A stretch of DNA of 64,000 nt. Source: Micromonosporaceae bacterium KJ-029. GTDB taxonomy: Bacteria > Actinomycetota > Actinomycetes > Mycobacteriales > Micromonosporaceae. This document shows positions 7,789 to 15,958 of the stretch, in pieces. The DNA is taken from positions 124,001 through 188,000 of the forward strand of contig BIFP01000022.1 in assembly GCA_005402585.1 (NCBI GenBank), read 5' to 3'. Within the stretch, counting starts at the first letter, position 1. Every line of letters starts with the position of its first letter. A program made the position numbers and the translations under genes. Under the pieces are notes generated by a model. The model was not told the origin of the DNA. It did no database searches and saw only the letters and a list, made by a program, of their open reading frames with translations.

Positions 7789-8990
7789 GTCACCGCTCCG
7801 AACATCACGATGGCGTTGTTGCCGCCGAAGGCGAACCCGTCGTTCTGCACCACGCGCACGGTGGCGCTGCGGGCGACGTTCGGTACCGGGTCCAGACCCG
7901 GCAGCCCTTCGTCAGGATGCTTCCAGTTCACGGTGGGCGGCAGGAAACCCCGGTCGATCGCCAGCACCCCGGCGACGGCGCCGAACCCACTCGCCGCGCC
8001 CATGGTGTGCCCGATCATCGACTTGATCGAACTCACCGGCGGCGGCTCGGGCCCGAAGACCTCCAGGATGGCCGCGCCCTCCACGAAGTCGTTGGCGGGT
8101 GTGCCGGTGCCGTGCGCGCAGATGTAGTCGACGTCCTCGGGTTTCACCCCGGCGTTGCGGTGCGCCCGCCGAATGCAGTCCGCGATGCTGGGTGCGTGCG
8201 GGGCCACCGGGTGGTGGGCGTCGCAGTTGAGCCCGTACCCCAGCAGCTCGGCATAGATCCGCGCGCTGCGGGCCTGGGCGTGCTCGAACGTCTCCAGCAT
8301 CAGCACCACCCCGCCCTCGCCGGTGAGAATGCCGGAGCGGTCCCGGTCGAACGGCGCGCACGCGTGCTCGGTCAGCGCGCCCAGCCGGTAGAACCCGGCG
8401 TGCGCCCACCGGCACACCGAGTCGGCGCCGCCGGCGAACACCACGTCGGCCTCACCGGCGACGAGCAGGTCGTAGCCGTACCCGATCGCGTAGTTGCTGG
8501 CGGAGCACGCCGTGGCCAGAGTGAGCGACTCGCCGGCGAGGCCCAGTTCCTCGCTCACCGCGTGCGCGAGCCGGTTCGCCGGCAGCTGCGCCAGCAGGGC
8601 CGGGTCCTGGCCGGCGAACCCCTCCGTGACGATCTGGGCGGTCAGCGCCTCCAGCACCTGCGACTCGCCGCTGGTGGTGCCGATCACCGCGTGCGCGCGC
8701 CCGGCGTCGATCCGGTCCGGGTCGAGACCGCCGTCGGCGGCCGCGAGCCGCGCCGCAGTGGCCGCGAACAGGCTGGACCGGCCCCACCGGGACGCGTCCA
8801 GTCTGGACAGGTGCTCACGGGGCCGGAACCCGTGCACCTCGCCCGCCTTGACGAACGGGAACCCGGAAGGGTCGAAGCTGGCGATCCGGGAGATCCCGGA
8901 TCGCCCGGCGCGCAGCGCGTCGGCGAACGCCGACACCCCGACCCCTATGCTCGACACCGGACCGAGCCCGGTCACTGCGACGCGGACCAC
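7785..8990 (-). CDS. Ketosynthase alpha (KAS II / type II PKS KS)
   Basis: A 401-residue condensing enzyme with an intact triad: Cys162 in ATACSASN, His293 in AHGTGTPAN and His328 in SMIGHTMGAA. The C-terminal NDGFAFGGNN loop is typical of the KAS II/type II PKS alpha group. It is followed by the CLF-like gene with a 4-nt overlap and preceded by the ACP gene (3-nt gap), so KS-CLF-ACP form a contiguous minimal PKS. With the ketoreductase and dehydratases upstream and no enoyl reductase in the operon, it should build a polyunsaturated chain by repeated condensation, reduction and dehydration. Confidence 0.92.
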   Translation of the reverse strand: MVRVAVTGLGPVSSIGVGVSAFADALRAGRSGISRIASFDPSGFPFVKAGEVHGFRPREHLSRLDASRWGRSSLFAATAARLAAADGGLDPDRIDAGRAHAVIGTTSGESQVLEALTAQIVTEGFAGQDPALLAQLPANRLAHAVSEELGLAGESLTLATACSASNYAIGYGYDLLVAGEADVVFAGGADSVCRWAHAGFYRLGALTEHACAPFDRDRSGILTGEGGVVLMLETFEHAQARSARIYAELLGYGLNCDAHHPVAPHAPSIADCIRRAHRNAGVKPEDVDYICAHGTGTPANDFVEGAAILEVFGPEPPPVSSIKSMIGHTMGAASGFGAVAGVLAIDRGFLPPTVNWKHPDEGLPGLDPVPNVARSATVRVVQNDGFAFGGNNAIVMFGAVT

Positions 8991-8993
8991 AGC

Positions 8994-9248
8994 TCAGCTC
9001 CGGCCGGTCGCGTGCCGGGCCAGGGCGGCGCGTACGGCCTCAAGGTTGCGCAGCTCGGGAAGCTCCGCCTGCGGAATCTCGATCTTGAATTGCTTGTCGA
9101 TGCGGGCCAGGATCTCGATGGCACGCAGCGAGTCCGCCTCGTACTCGTCCATGAAGTCGCCGGTGTCGGTGAGTTCCTCCGGCTCGACCTCCAGCACCTC
9201 CGCGACGATCTCGCGAAGCTCCTCCAGCTGCGGTTCCCTGATCGTCAT
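8994..9248 (-). CDS. Acyl carrier protein
   Basis: An 84-residue acidic ACP. The phosphopantetheine attachment site is Ser40 in EYEADSLRAIE (the DSL motif with the usual following hydrophobic helix II), and the protein has the expected four-helix pattern. The start at the ATG of MTIREPQL gives the normal ACP length; the longer frame upstream is antisense-like. It overlaps the dehydratase gene on its 5' side by 4 nt (9245-9248) and precedes the ketosynthase. It is the only carrier protein in the polyketide operon, so it should carry the growing chain through all steps. Confidence 0.93.
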   Translation of the reverse strand: MTIREPQLEELREIVAEVLEVEPEELTDTGDFMDEYEADSLRAIEILARIDKQFKIEIPQAELPELRNLEAVRAALARHATGRS

Positions 9249-9769
9249 CGCTGTCCTTCCGTGCTGATCGAAACCATTGGGTGAGGGTGAGCGGCGCCGG
9301 ACGGCGGGACCGCCGGCCGGGCGACGGGGCGGCGGGTGGCGGTCAAGGTGCCCACGGTGGCCACCCGCCGGTCGCCGATCCAGGTCTCGCCGTGGGCGAA
9401 CGCGGTATCGGCGACCACGGAGTCGAGGTGGACCTCGTGCCGGAGGACATCGCCGGGATACGCCGAACCGGCGAAGCGCCAGTCCCGGGCGCCGATGAAC
9501 ATCAGCACCCCGTCGTCGTCCGGCGGCGGGCTGTCGGCCAGCCAGAGCAGGGCGGCGCTCTGCCCGAACGACTCGATCACCAGCGACCGCGGGTACGCGA
9601 ACCGCCACGGCTCGGCGCCCTCCGGCAGGTCGGCGTAGCAGGGCTCGGTCGCGCTGACCAGCTTGACCGTCCGGATGAGGCGTCCCGGCTCCAGCGCGAG
9701 CACCCGGTCCACCAGCAGCATCGGATGACGTTGCGGGAGCACCGCCCGGATCTCGGCGTGCTCACGCAT
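9245..9769 (-). CDS. Hotdog-fold dehydratase-like protein (FabZ/ApeP type), catalytic His absent
   Basis: A 174-residue hotdog protein. The N-terminal LPQRHPMLLVDRV is the FabZ-type opening, and LVIESFGQSAALLW contains the conserved helix with Glu66. The GHFPG motif that supplies the catalytic His in FabZ is missing: the corresponding region reads EPWRFAYPRS. The ATG overlaps the neighbouring dehydratase gene by 8 nt. Because the neighbour keeps both His and Glu, the two may work as a mixed pair in which this subunit binds or shapes the chain; aryl-polyene clusters also encode two different hotdog dehydratases. The pairing is inferred. Confidence 0.75.
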   Translation of the reverse strand: MREHAEIRAVLPQRHPMLLVDRVLALEPGRLIRTVKLVSATEPCYADLPEGAEPWRFAYPRSLVIESFGQSAALLWLADSPPPDDDGVLMFIGARDWRFAGSAYPGDVLRHEVHLDSVVADTAFAHGETWIGDRRVATVGTLTATRRPVARPAVPPSGAAHPHPMVSISTEGQR

Positions 9770-10157
9770 CGCCGGCTCCGGCGGCGACGAAGAAGGCGCG
9801 CAGCTTGGCCGTGGTGGTGCCGTCCGCGCGATGCGCCACCGCACGCACGTCCCAGCCACCCGGCGACTCGTCCGCCCGCACCTCGAGCGTGAGCGTGTCA
9901 CCGTCGAGCAGCGGCGCCAGAAACCGCACCGAGCGCAGCTCGGCCAGCTCGGGCGGACGGTCTCCCCCGACGCCGGCCATCGCCCGGCACAGCGCCTCCA
10001 CGACGAAGACCCCGGGGAACACCGCCAGGCCGGGGAAGTGGCCCCGCAGGTACGGGTCGTCGCCGCGCACCGGAACCCGCACGCCGAAGCCCGCCCGGGC
10101 GGAGTCCTGGCGCACCACGTCGGCGTCGCGAAGCGGGGAGGCCACCGTCCGGGTCAC
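9762..10157 (-). CDS. 3-hydroxyacyl-ACP dehydratase (hotdog, FabA/FabZ-like)
   Basis: A 131-residue single hotdog domain. The catalytic loop is intact: His40 in YLRGHFPG and Glu54 in [10 protein letters not shown], with FPGV between them, as in FabZ. It should dehydrate 3-hydroxyacyl-ACP to the trans-2-enoyl product. The GTG at 10157 is chosen because it overlaps the ketoreductase stop as GTGA; no plausible start lies further upstream without entering the ketoreductase. It sits between the ketoreductase and the His-less dehydratase-like gene, giving a KR-DH-DH' order that matches the reaction order. Confidence 0.85.
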   Translation of the reverse strand: MTRTVASPLRDADVVRQDSARAGFGVRVPVRGDDPYLRGHFPGLAVFPGVFVVEALCRAMAGVGGDRPPELAELRSVRFLAPLLDGDTLTLEVRADESPGGWDVRAVAHRADGTTTAKLRAFFVAAGAGDA

Positions 10158-10894
10158 AGGGTGATCCCCCCGTCCACCTGGAACACCTGGCCGGTGATGT
10201 AGGAGGCACGCTCGCCGAGCAGGAAGGCGACCAGTTCGGCGACCTCGTCGGCCCGGCCGAACCGTCGTACCGGAATCTGGCCCAGCGCCTGCTCGCGGAG
10301 CCGGTCCGGGAGCGCGTCGGTCATCTCGGTCTCGATGAAGCCGGGCGCCACCACGTTGACCCGTACGCCGTGCCGGGCCACCTCCTTGGCCAGCGACTTG
10401 CTGAACCCGATGATCCCCGCCTTGCTCGCGGCGTAGGCCGTCTGGCCGACGTTGCCGTAGACCCCGGCCACGGACGACATGTTGACGATGGCGCCGCTGC
10501 GCTGCTTCATGAAGCGGAACGCCATGGCCCGGCAGACGTTCCGCGTTCCGGTGAGATTGGTGGCCAGCACGGCGTCCCAGTCGTCCGCGGCGGCCAGCAC
10601 CAATGGCGCGTCGCGGGTGATGCCGGCGTTGTTGACGACCAGGTCGAAGGCGCCCAGCTGATCCTCGGCGGCGCGCACGAAGTCCTCGACGGCGGCGGGG
10701 TCGGCCACGTCGCACCGCGCGAAGTAGCACGGCACGCCCAGCATCCGTACGTCCTCCTCGGTACGCCGGGCGGCGTCGCCGCCGGTGTGGTGACAGCCGG
10801 CGACGGCGTACCCCTCGCGGGCCAGCCGCAAGACCACCGCCCGGCCGATGCCGCGCGACGCTCCGGTGACCAGAACCCGGTGCTGTTCGGCCAT
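10154..10894 (-). CDS. 3-oxoacyl-ACP reductase (FabG-type ketoreductase)
   Basis: A 246-residue short-chain dehydrogenase. The NADPH-binding TGASRGIG lies at about 10-17, NNAG at 88-91, and the catalytic Ser141, Tyr154 and Lys158 occur in NMSSVAG and YAASKAG. The C-terminal [10 protein letters not shown] ending is the FabG signature. It is the first gene of the minus-strand polyketide operon, with a clear Shine-Dalgarno sequence (GGAGG about 5 nt before the ATG, plus-strand 10897-10903) behind a 117-nt AT-rich promoter region. It reduces the beta-keto group after each condensation; the next two genes provide the dehydration step. Confidence 0.95.
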   Translation of the reverse strand: MAEQHRVLVTGASRGIGRAVVLRLAREGYAVAGCHHTGGDAARRTEEDVRMLGVPCYFARCDVADPAAVEDFVRAAEDQLGAFDLVVNNAGITRDAPLVLAAADDWDAVLATNLTGTRNVCRAMAFRFMKQRSGAIVNMSSVAGVYGNVGQTAYAASKAGIIGFSKSLAKEVARHGVRVNVVAPGFIETEMTDALPDRLREQALGQIPVRRFGRADEVAELVAFLLGERASYITGQVFQVDGGITL

Positions 10895-11011
10895 ATCGCC
10901 TCCGTCGTGAATTGAGCGCGAATCATTAACAGCCGCATTAATGAATTTGCTTAGATGGCGGCGATTCGCTACTGCGTTTACTTTATCGGCCGACCGGCCG
11001 GGGCCCTTCTC
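10895..11011 (-). promoter_or_regulatory. Promoter/operator region of the polyketide operon
   Basis: This 117-nt gap between the CoA-transferase stop and the ketoreductase start is clearly more AT-rich than its surroundings. It holds an inverted repeat cattaa-(8 nt)-ttaatg at 10924-10943, a plausible operator for a dimeric repressor, and a ribosome-binding site next to the ATG. It must contain the promoter of the long operon unless the CoA-transferase transcript reads through, since no terminator hairpin was found. No regulator gene lies nearby. Confidence 0.45.
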
Positions 11012-12202
11012 TCACGTTGCGACATCGCTTTTCAGCTCACGCCGGATCTCCGCCGTGTCGGCGCCGGGCGCCGGGGCGCACCGGCGAATCCGGGTCGGGG
11101 TCCGCGAGAATTTCACCGCCGGCCCGACCAGCGGCGCGGTGGTTCCGTCGCTGAGCACGATGTCCTGGAGCATCCCGCGGGCCCGCACGTGCGGGTCGGC
11201 GACCGACTCGCTCAGTGTCCGGACCGCGGCGGCCACCAGCCCAGCTCCGGTGAGCACGTCGACCGCCTCGGCGACCGGGCGTCCCGCACACCAGCCGGCC
11301 ACGACGAGGTTGACCGCGTCGCGGTTGGCGATCCGCTGGTCGCCGGTCCGGAACCCGTCCGCGTCGACCAGGTCGGGGCGGCCGATGGTCCGGGCCAGCG
11401 CACGCCAGTGCTTGTTCAGCGCCACCACCAGGTAGAGGTGCCCGTCGGCGCACGCGTAGACGTTCGACGGCACCACGAAGGCGGTCTCGTTGCCGTGCCT
11501 GGCGGGCGGGGCCCCGGCGGCGGCGAGGGTCGGCAGGCCGCTGCTGCCGAACAGGAGAGCGTCCAGCATGGACACGTCGACGTGCTGGCCCTCACCGGTC
11601 CGGTCCCGATGGGCGAGCGCGGCCAGCGCTCCGATCGCGGCGTGCAGCCCGGCCAGCTCGTCGGCGATGAAGGTGGGCGAACGCACCGGATCGCCGTCGG
11701 CCGGCCCGTTGAGCGCCATCCAGCCGCCGGCCGCCTGCACCACCGGGTCGTACGCGGGCCGGTCCCGGCCGGGACCGTACTGGCCCCATCCGGAGACGGA
11801 CACGAACACCACATCCGGGCGGATGGCACGGCAGTCGGCGTAGCCGACTCCCCAGCCGTCGAGCGTGCCCGGCCGGTAGTTCTCGACCACCACGTCGGCC
11901 AACCGGACCAGCCGCAGGAACTCGGCGCGCCCCTCGGCGGTACGCAGGTCGAGGCCGAGGCTGCGCTTGTTGCGGTGCACCGTCTGGCGGAACCAGGACA
12001 GGCCGGTACCCGGGATCACCGGCGGCACCTCGCCGTCGCGGCCGTGCGCCAGTTCCACCCGGATCACGTCCGCGCCCAGGTCCGCCAGGACGCAGGTGGC
12101 CAGCGGACCGGACCACACCTTGGTCACGTCGAGCACGCGGACGCCGTGCAGTGGGCCGGACAGGTCGGTCCGGGCCTTGGAGTAGAAGTCCTCGGCACGC
12201 AT
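11012..12202 (-). CDS. CaiB/BaiF family CoA-transferase
   Basis: A 396-residue type III (formyl-CoA-transferase-like) enzyme that moves CoA between carboxylic acids. Visible family features include GVRVLDVTKVWSGPLA at the N-terminus, GADVIRVE, the RNKRSLGLDL stretch, VVENYRPGTLD and VSMLDALLFG, whose Asp corresponds to the catalytic aspartate. The ATG at 12202 directly follows the thiolase stop (1-nt gap). In the ferredoxin-thiolase-CoA-transferase operon it could activate a carboxylate made by P450 oxidation for a beta-oxidation-like shortening, or recover CoA. Alternatively it may be an alpha-methylacyl-CoA racemase relative, since the two groups share the fold. Confidence 0.88.
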   Translation of the reverse strand: MRAEDFYSKARTDLSGPLHGVRVLDVTKVWSGPLATCVLADLGADVIRVELAHGRDGEVPPVIPGTGLSWFRQTVHRNKRSLGLDLRTAEGRAEFLRLVRLADVVVENYRPGTLDGWGVGYADCRAIRPDVVFVSVSGWGQYGPGRDRPAYDPVVQAAGGWMALNGPADGDPVRSPTFIADELAGLHAAIGALAALAHRDRTGEGQHVDVSMLDALLFGSSGLPTLAAAGAPPARHGNETAFVVPSNVYACADGHLYLVVALNKHWRALARTIGRPDLVDADGFRTGDQRIANRDAVNLVVAGWCAGRPVAEAVDVLTGAGLVAAAVRTLSESVADPHVRARGMLQDIVLSDGTTAPLVGPAVKFSRTPTRIRRCAPAPGADTAEIRRELKSDVAT

Positions 12203-12203
12203 G

Positions 12204-13388
12204 TCAGAGCCGCTGCAGCAGGGAGGCGGTGCCCAGCGAGCCACCGCAGCACATGGTGACCAGCGCCGACTCGCGGCCGGTGCGCTCCAGTTCGTGCAGC
12301 GCGGTGACCAGCAGCCGGGTGCCGGTGGAGCCGAGTGGGTGGCCGAGGGCGATGGCGCCGCCGTTCGGGTTGACGCGTTCCGGGTCCGCACCATACGCCG
12401 CCTGCCAGTTGAGGACGACGCTGGCGAACGCCTCGTTGACCTCGTACAGGTCGATGTCGCCGATCTTGCGCCCGGCCCGGGCGAGCAGCTTGCCGGTGGC
12501 CGCGACCGGGCCGTCCAGCAGGTAGTACGGGTCGGCGCCGGTGACCACCTGGTGGCTGATCCGGGCCCGGGAGCGCAGGCCGGCGGCGCGGGCCCGCCGC
12601 CGGGACATCCACAACACGGCGGACGCGCCGTCGGAGATCTGCGACGTGGTCCCGGCGGTGTGCACCCCTCCCTCGACGGTCGGCACCAGCGCGGCCAGCC
12701 CTTCGGCCGTCGTCGGGCGCAGTCCCTCGTCGCGTTCGACCGTCCGGACCGCACCGGTGGGGTGGCCGTCGCCGTTCAGCACCGGCGCGCGGACGGGCGT
12801 CACCTCCTCGGTGAAGCGGCCGTCGGCCCAGGCCGCGGCGGCCCGCCGCTGGGACGCCAACCCGTACGCGTCGGCGTCGGCGCGGGTGATGCCCTCGCGC
12901 CGGGCGATGCGCTCCGCCCCGCCGAACTGCGCTCGGGGCGGGTCATCCCACGGATAGTCGGCTGTCTTGTAGTGCCCGGGGCCCTGGTAGAGGTTCGTGC
13001 CGACCGGCACCCGGCTCATCGACTCCACGCCGCAGGCGATGCCGACGTCGATCTCGCCCGCCGCGATCAGCGCGGTCACCAGGTGATTTGCCTGCTGCGC
13101 CGATCCGCAGGACACGTCCACCGTGGTGCAGCCGACGGCTGGGTCGTGCCCGGTGCTGAGCCAGGCGTTGCGGGTGACGTTCAGGCTCTGCTCGCCGGAC
13201 TGAGTGACGCACCCGCCGATGATCTGTTCCACCTCGGACGGAGCGGTGCCGGTCTCGTGCAGCACCGTCATCAGCACGTGCCGCAGCAGTTCCACCGCCT
13301 TGAGACCGGCCAGCGCGCCACCCCGCCGCCCGATCGGCGTACGGGTGGCCGCGACTATGACCGGCAGCCGCTCACCGGAGGTGATCAC
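12204..13388 (-). CDS. Acetyl-CoA acetyltransferase / 3-ketoacyl-CoA thiolase
   Basis: A 394-residue thiolase. The acylated Cys94 is in DVSCGSAQQA, the GHPLGSTG motif supplies the active-site His, and the second Cys is in MCCGGSLG near 380. It should cleave a 3-ketoacyl-CoA with CoA to give acetyl-CoA, or run in reverse. The GTG at 13388 overlaps the ferredoxin stop as GTGA. Together with the two acyl-CoA dehydrogenases on the opposite strand, it forms part of a beta-oxidation-like set; no enoyl-CoA hydratase or hydroxyacyl-CoA dehydrogenase is present here, so those steps may be supplied by the hotdog proteins or from elsewhere. Confidence 0.92.
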   Translation of the reverse strand: MITSGERLPVIVAATRTPIGRRGGALAGLKAVELLRHVLMTVLHETGTAPSEVEQIIGGCVTQSGEQSLNVTRNAWLSTGHDPAVGCTTVDVSCGSAQQANHLVTALIAAGEIDVGIACGVESMSRVPVGTNLYQGPGHYKTADYPWDDPPRAQFGGAERIARREGITRADADAYGLASQRRAAAAWADGRFTEEVTPVRAPVLNGDGHPTGAVRTVERDEGLRPTTAEGLAALVPTVEGGVHTAGTTSQISDGASAVLWMSRRRARAAGLRSRARISHQVVTGADPYYLLDGPVAATGKLLARAGRKIGDIDLYEVNEAFASVVLNWQAAYGADPERVNPNGGAIALGHPLGSTGTRLLVTALHELERTGRESALVTMCCGGSLGTASLLQRL

Positions 13389-13582
13389 GCGTCGTCCCGC
13401 AGCGTGATGGCGAGCTTCGGGCAGCTCCGGGCCGCGTTCTCCGCCGCCGGCCACAGGGCGGGCGCCGGGTGCTCCGCGCGTACCCGGAGCACGTCGTCCT
13501 CGCCCAGCTCGAACACGCCGGGAGCGGCGTCGACGCACAGGCCGTTGGCGTCACACTGGTCGAAATCGACAACGACGTGCAT
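13385..13582 (-). CDS. Ferredoxin (3Fe-4S type, P450 partner)
   Basis: A 65-residue small ferredoxin of the type that donates electrons to actinobacterial P450s. Cysteines lie in FDQCDANGLCVDAAPGVF (10 and 16) and SCPKLAI (about 55); the spacing lacks one cysteine of a 4Fe-4S cluster, so a 3Fe-4S cluster is expected. The start is the ATG of MHVVVDFD, preceded by GGGGAGG. It is the first gene of the operon with the thiolase and CoA-transferase. Likely partners are the P450 at the left edge or the one at 20162-21397. Confidence 0.9.
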   Translation of the reverse strand: MHVVVDFDQCDANGLCVDAAPGVFELGEDDVLRVRAEHPAPALWPAAENAARSCPKLAITLRDDA

Positions 13583-13748
13583 GAGCGCCTCCCCGGATCC
13601 GTATCCGACGCCATCGTCACCGCCGGACCCGCACCGGCGCATCTTCAAAATTGCCGCCTCGCATTTTCCGGTGCCTTCTTCTTCTCGTACATTGCTGAAT
13701 ACGCCGGCGAATGTCGATGGTGGTGGACTCCGGCATTAGCGTGCCGGT
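13583..13748. promoter_or_regulatory. Divergent promoter region between ferredoxin and acyl-CoA dehydrogenase operons
   Basis: A 166-nt divergent gap. It contains an AT-richer patch around 13645-13700 (ttcaaaattgcc, cattttccg, cattgctgaatac) and a GGGGAGG ribosome-binding site for the minus-strand ferredoxin at about 13588-13596. No strong Shine-Dalgarno is seen before the plus-strand ATG at 13749. No operator could be defined with confidence. Confidence 0.4.
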
Positions 13749-14912
13749 ATGCGGCTGGACGACAGCGCCGAAGAAGGCGAATTCAGGACCGAGCTGCGCG
13801 CCTGGTTGCGCGCGCATGCGCCAGCCCCCTCCGCGGGTCCGCCGCAGCCGTGGCCGGAGCCGGAGATACGGCAGTGGAGCGCCACCCTCGGCAAGGCCGG
13901 GTACGCCGGCCTGACCTGGCCCCGGGAGCACGGCGGACGGGGCCTGCCGCCGGTGTACCAGGCGATCTACGCCGAGGAGAGCACGCTGGCCGGCGTCCCG
14001 GACCACATCAACGTCATCGGCCTGCACATGGTCGGTCCCACCCTGATCCGGTACGGCACCCCGGCCCAGCAGGCCGCCGACCTTCCGGGGATCCTGTCCG
14101 GCGACATCGTCTACTGCCAGGGTTTCTCGGAGCCGGAGGCCGGCTCGGACCTGGCCGCGGTGCGCACCCGGGCGGAGCGGACCGCGCACGGGTGGACGGT
14201 CACCGGCGAGAAGGTGTGGTCGTCGTACGCCCATCTCGCGGACCGCTGCCTGCTGCTGGCCCGCACCGAACCCGACGCGCCCAAGCATCGCGGCCTGACC
14301 TGTTTCCTGCTCGACATGCGCGCCCCCGGCGTCGAGGTGCGCCCGCTGCGCCAGATCTCCGGCGACACCGACTTCAGCGAGATCGTGCTGACCGACGTGG
14401 AACTGCCCGAGGACAGCGTGGTGGGCGTGCGCGGCGAGGGCTGGCGGGTCGCGCTCACCACCCTCTCGCACGAGCGCGGCACGTTCGGCATCACGCTCAC
14501 CGCACGTCTGGCGGTGCAGTTGGACCGGCTGATCCGTACCGCGCACGCGGTCGGCGCCACCGCTGACCAGGCCGTGCGCCGGGAGATCGCCGATCTGCAC
14601 GTGCGGCTACAGGGGTTGCGCTTCACCGGTTACCGAGCGCTCGCGGAACTGGGACGTGGTGGGGAGCTCGGCCCGGAGAGCTCGGTGCTCAAGCTGCGCT
14701 GGTCGCAGACCCACCAGCAGATGTGCCGGCTGGGACTGCGGCTGGTGCAGGGCGACACCGCCGGGCACGCCGGTGAATGGGCGGCGTACTGGCGGCGGAC
14801 GCAGCTGCGCAGCCGCGCGAACACCATCGAGGGCGGCACCTCGGAGATCCTGCGCGGGATCATCGCCGAACGTGTTCTCGGCCTGCCCCGGCACCGTGAG
14901 GAGCGTGCATGA
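13749..14912 (+). CDS. Acyl-CoA dehydrogenase (larger subunit of a pair)
   Basis: A 387-residue FAD-dependent acyl-CoA dehydrogenase. Recognisable features are the FAD/substrate loop CQGFSEPEAGSDLA (about 120-133), the WTVTGEKVWSSYA segment and the C-terminal TIEGGTSEILRGIIAERVLGLPR region split over the final helices. The next gene is a shorter, diverged acyl-CoA dehydrogenase that begins within its stop codon. In actinobacteria such tandem pairs form alpha2beta2 heterotetramers, for example in sterol side-chain degradation, with FAD shared between unlike subunits. This suggests desaturation of a branched or bulky acyl-CoA. The substrate is unknown. Confidence 0.92.
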   Translation: MRLDDSAEEGEFRTELRAWLRAHAPAPSAGPPQPWPEPEIRQWSATLGKAGYAGLTWPREHGGRGLPPVYQAIYAEESTLAGVPDHINVIGLHMVGPTLIRYGTPAQQAADLPGILSGDIVYCQGFSEPEAGSDLAAVRTRAERTAHGWTVTGEKVWSSYAHLADRCLLLARTEPDAPKHRGLTCFLLDMRAPGVEVRPLRQISGDTDFSEIVLTDVELPEDSVVGVRGEGWRVALTTLSHERGTFGITLTARLAVQLDRLIRTAHAVGATADQAVRREIADLHVRLQGLRFTGYRALAELGRGGELGPESSVLKLRWSQTHQQMCRLGLRLVQGDTAGHAGEWAAYWRRTQLRSRANTIEGGTSEILRGIIAERVLGLPRHREERA

Positions 14913-15922
14913 TGGACTTCGCGACCACTACCGCGCAGCGCGACCTGGCCGACGCGGCCCGGCGCCACCTGAGCGACCGCTTCCCGCCTTCCCGGCTCGC
15001 CGCAACGCCGGATCACGGCGTCCCCGATCCGGAGGACTGGGCCGCGCTGGAGCGGCAGGGCTGGCTGGACGCGGAACTCGGACCGGTGGATCTCGCCCTG
15101 CTCGCCGAGGAGAGCGGGCGCGCGCTGCTCCCACAACCATGGGTCGGCACGGCCGGATCGGCCCTGCCGGTGTACCGGTCGGCGGGGCTGCCGCTACCCG
15201 GACCGGCCACGCTGGCCGACTCCCCGGACATGTGCGGCGCGCGCGAGGCGCCGGACTGGCGGGTCAACGGAAGCGCGCCCGGCGTGGTCGACGCGCACCT
15301 GGCCACGGAACTGGTGGTGGCCGCCACGACCCGCCAGGGGGTGGCGCTGTTCGGCGTCGCGCCCTCGGAGGTCTCCATCGCCGTACGGGACGACATCGAT
15401 CCGCTGCGCCGGTCCGCCACCGTCCGGCTGCTGGATGCGCCCGCCCGACTGCTCGCCGACCCCGGCCGAACCGCCGAACTACTGCCCGCGTTGCGGTTGC
15501 GCACCGCCACGCTGCTGGCCTGCGAGGCGGTGGGGGTCGCGGACGGCGCCCTGGCGGAGGCGGTGCGGTACGCCGGGATCCGGACCCAGTTCGGCCGACC
15601 GATCGGCTCGTTCCAGGCGGTGGCGCACCAGCTGGCCGAGGCGTACGCGGAGATCGAGACGGCACGGTCGCTGGCCTACCGGGCGGCGGTGACACTGGAC
15701 GGCGCCGGCGCCGGCGCGGCCGAGGCGGTGGCCTGTGCCGCCGTGGCCGGTCCGCGCGCGGCCGTCATGGCCTGCGAGATCGCCCTGCAGGTCTGCGGTG
15801 GCATCTCCATGACCTGGGAGTTCGGCCTGCACTGGCGGTACCGGCGGGCGCTGTGGCTCGACTCCCACCGGGTCATCGCCGTGCCACCGCACGACGCGCT
15901 GGCAGCCCTGCTGCTGAGCTGA
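14909..15922 (+). CDS. Acyl-CoA dehydrogenase (shorter partner subunit)
   Basis: A 337-residue acyl-CoA dehydrogenase-like protein, shorter than normal (about 380-400). The C-terminal half is well kept (RTQFGRPIGSFQAVAH, ACEIALQVCGGISMTWEF), while the N-terminal substrate loop is reduced, as in the partner subunits of heteromeric actinobacterial enzymes. The start could be the ATG at 14909 or the next ATG at 14912; both overlap the upstream stop, which supports coupled translation of a heteromer. It likely supplies half of the FAD site to the first dehydrogenase. This reading depends on family knowledge rather than visible catalytic residues. Confidence 0.88.
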   Translation: MMDFATTTAQRDLADAARRHLSDRFPPSRLAATPDHGVPDPEDWAALERQGWLDAELGPVDLALLAEESGRALLPQPWVGTAGSALPVYRSAGLPLPGPATLADSPDMCGAREAPDWRVNGSAPGVVDAHLATELVVAATTRQGVALFGVAPSEVSIAVRDDIDPLRRSATVRLLDAPARLLADPGRTAELLPALRLRTATLLACEAVGVADGALAEAVRYAGIRTQFGRPIGSFQAVAHQLAEAYAEIETARSLAYRAAVTLDGAGAGAAEAVACAAVAGPRAAVMACEIALQVCGGISMTWEFGLHWRYRRALWLDSHRVIAVPPHDALAALLLS

Positions 15923-15958
15923 CCGCCGGCGCCCACGGCCGAGTTGAGAGGACGACAC

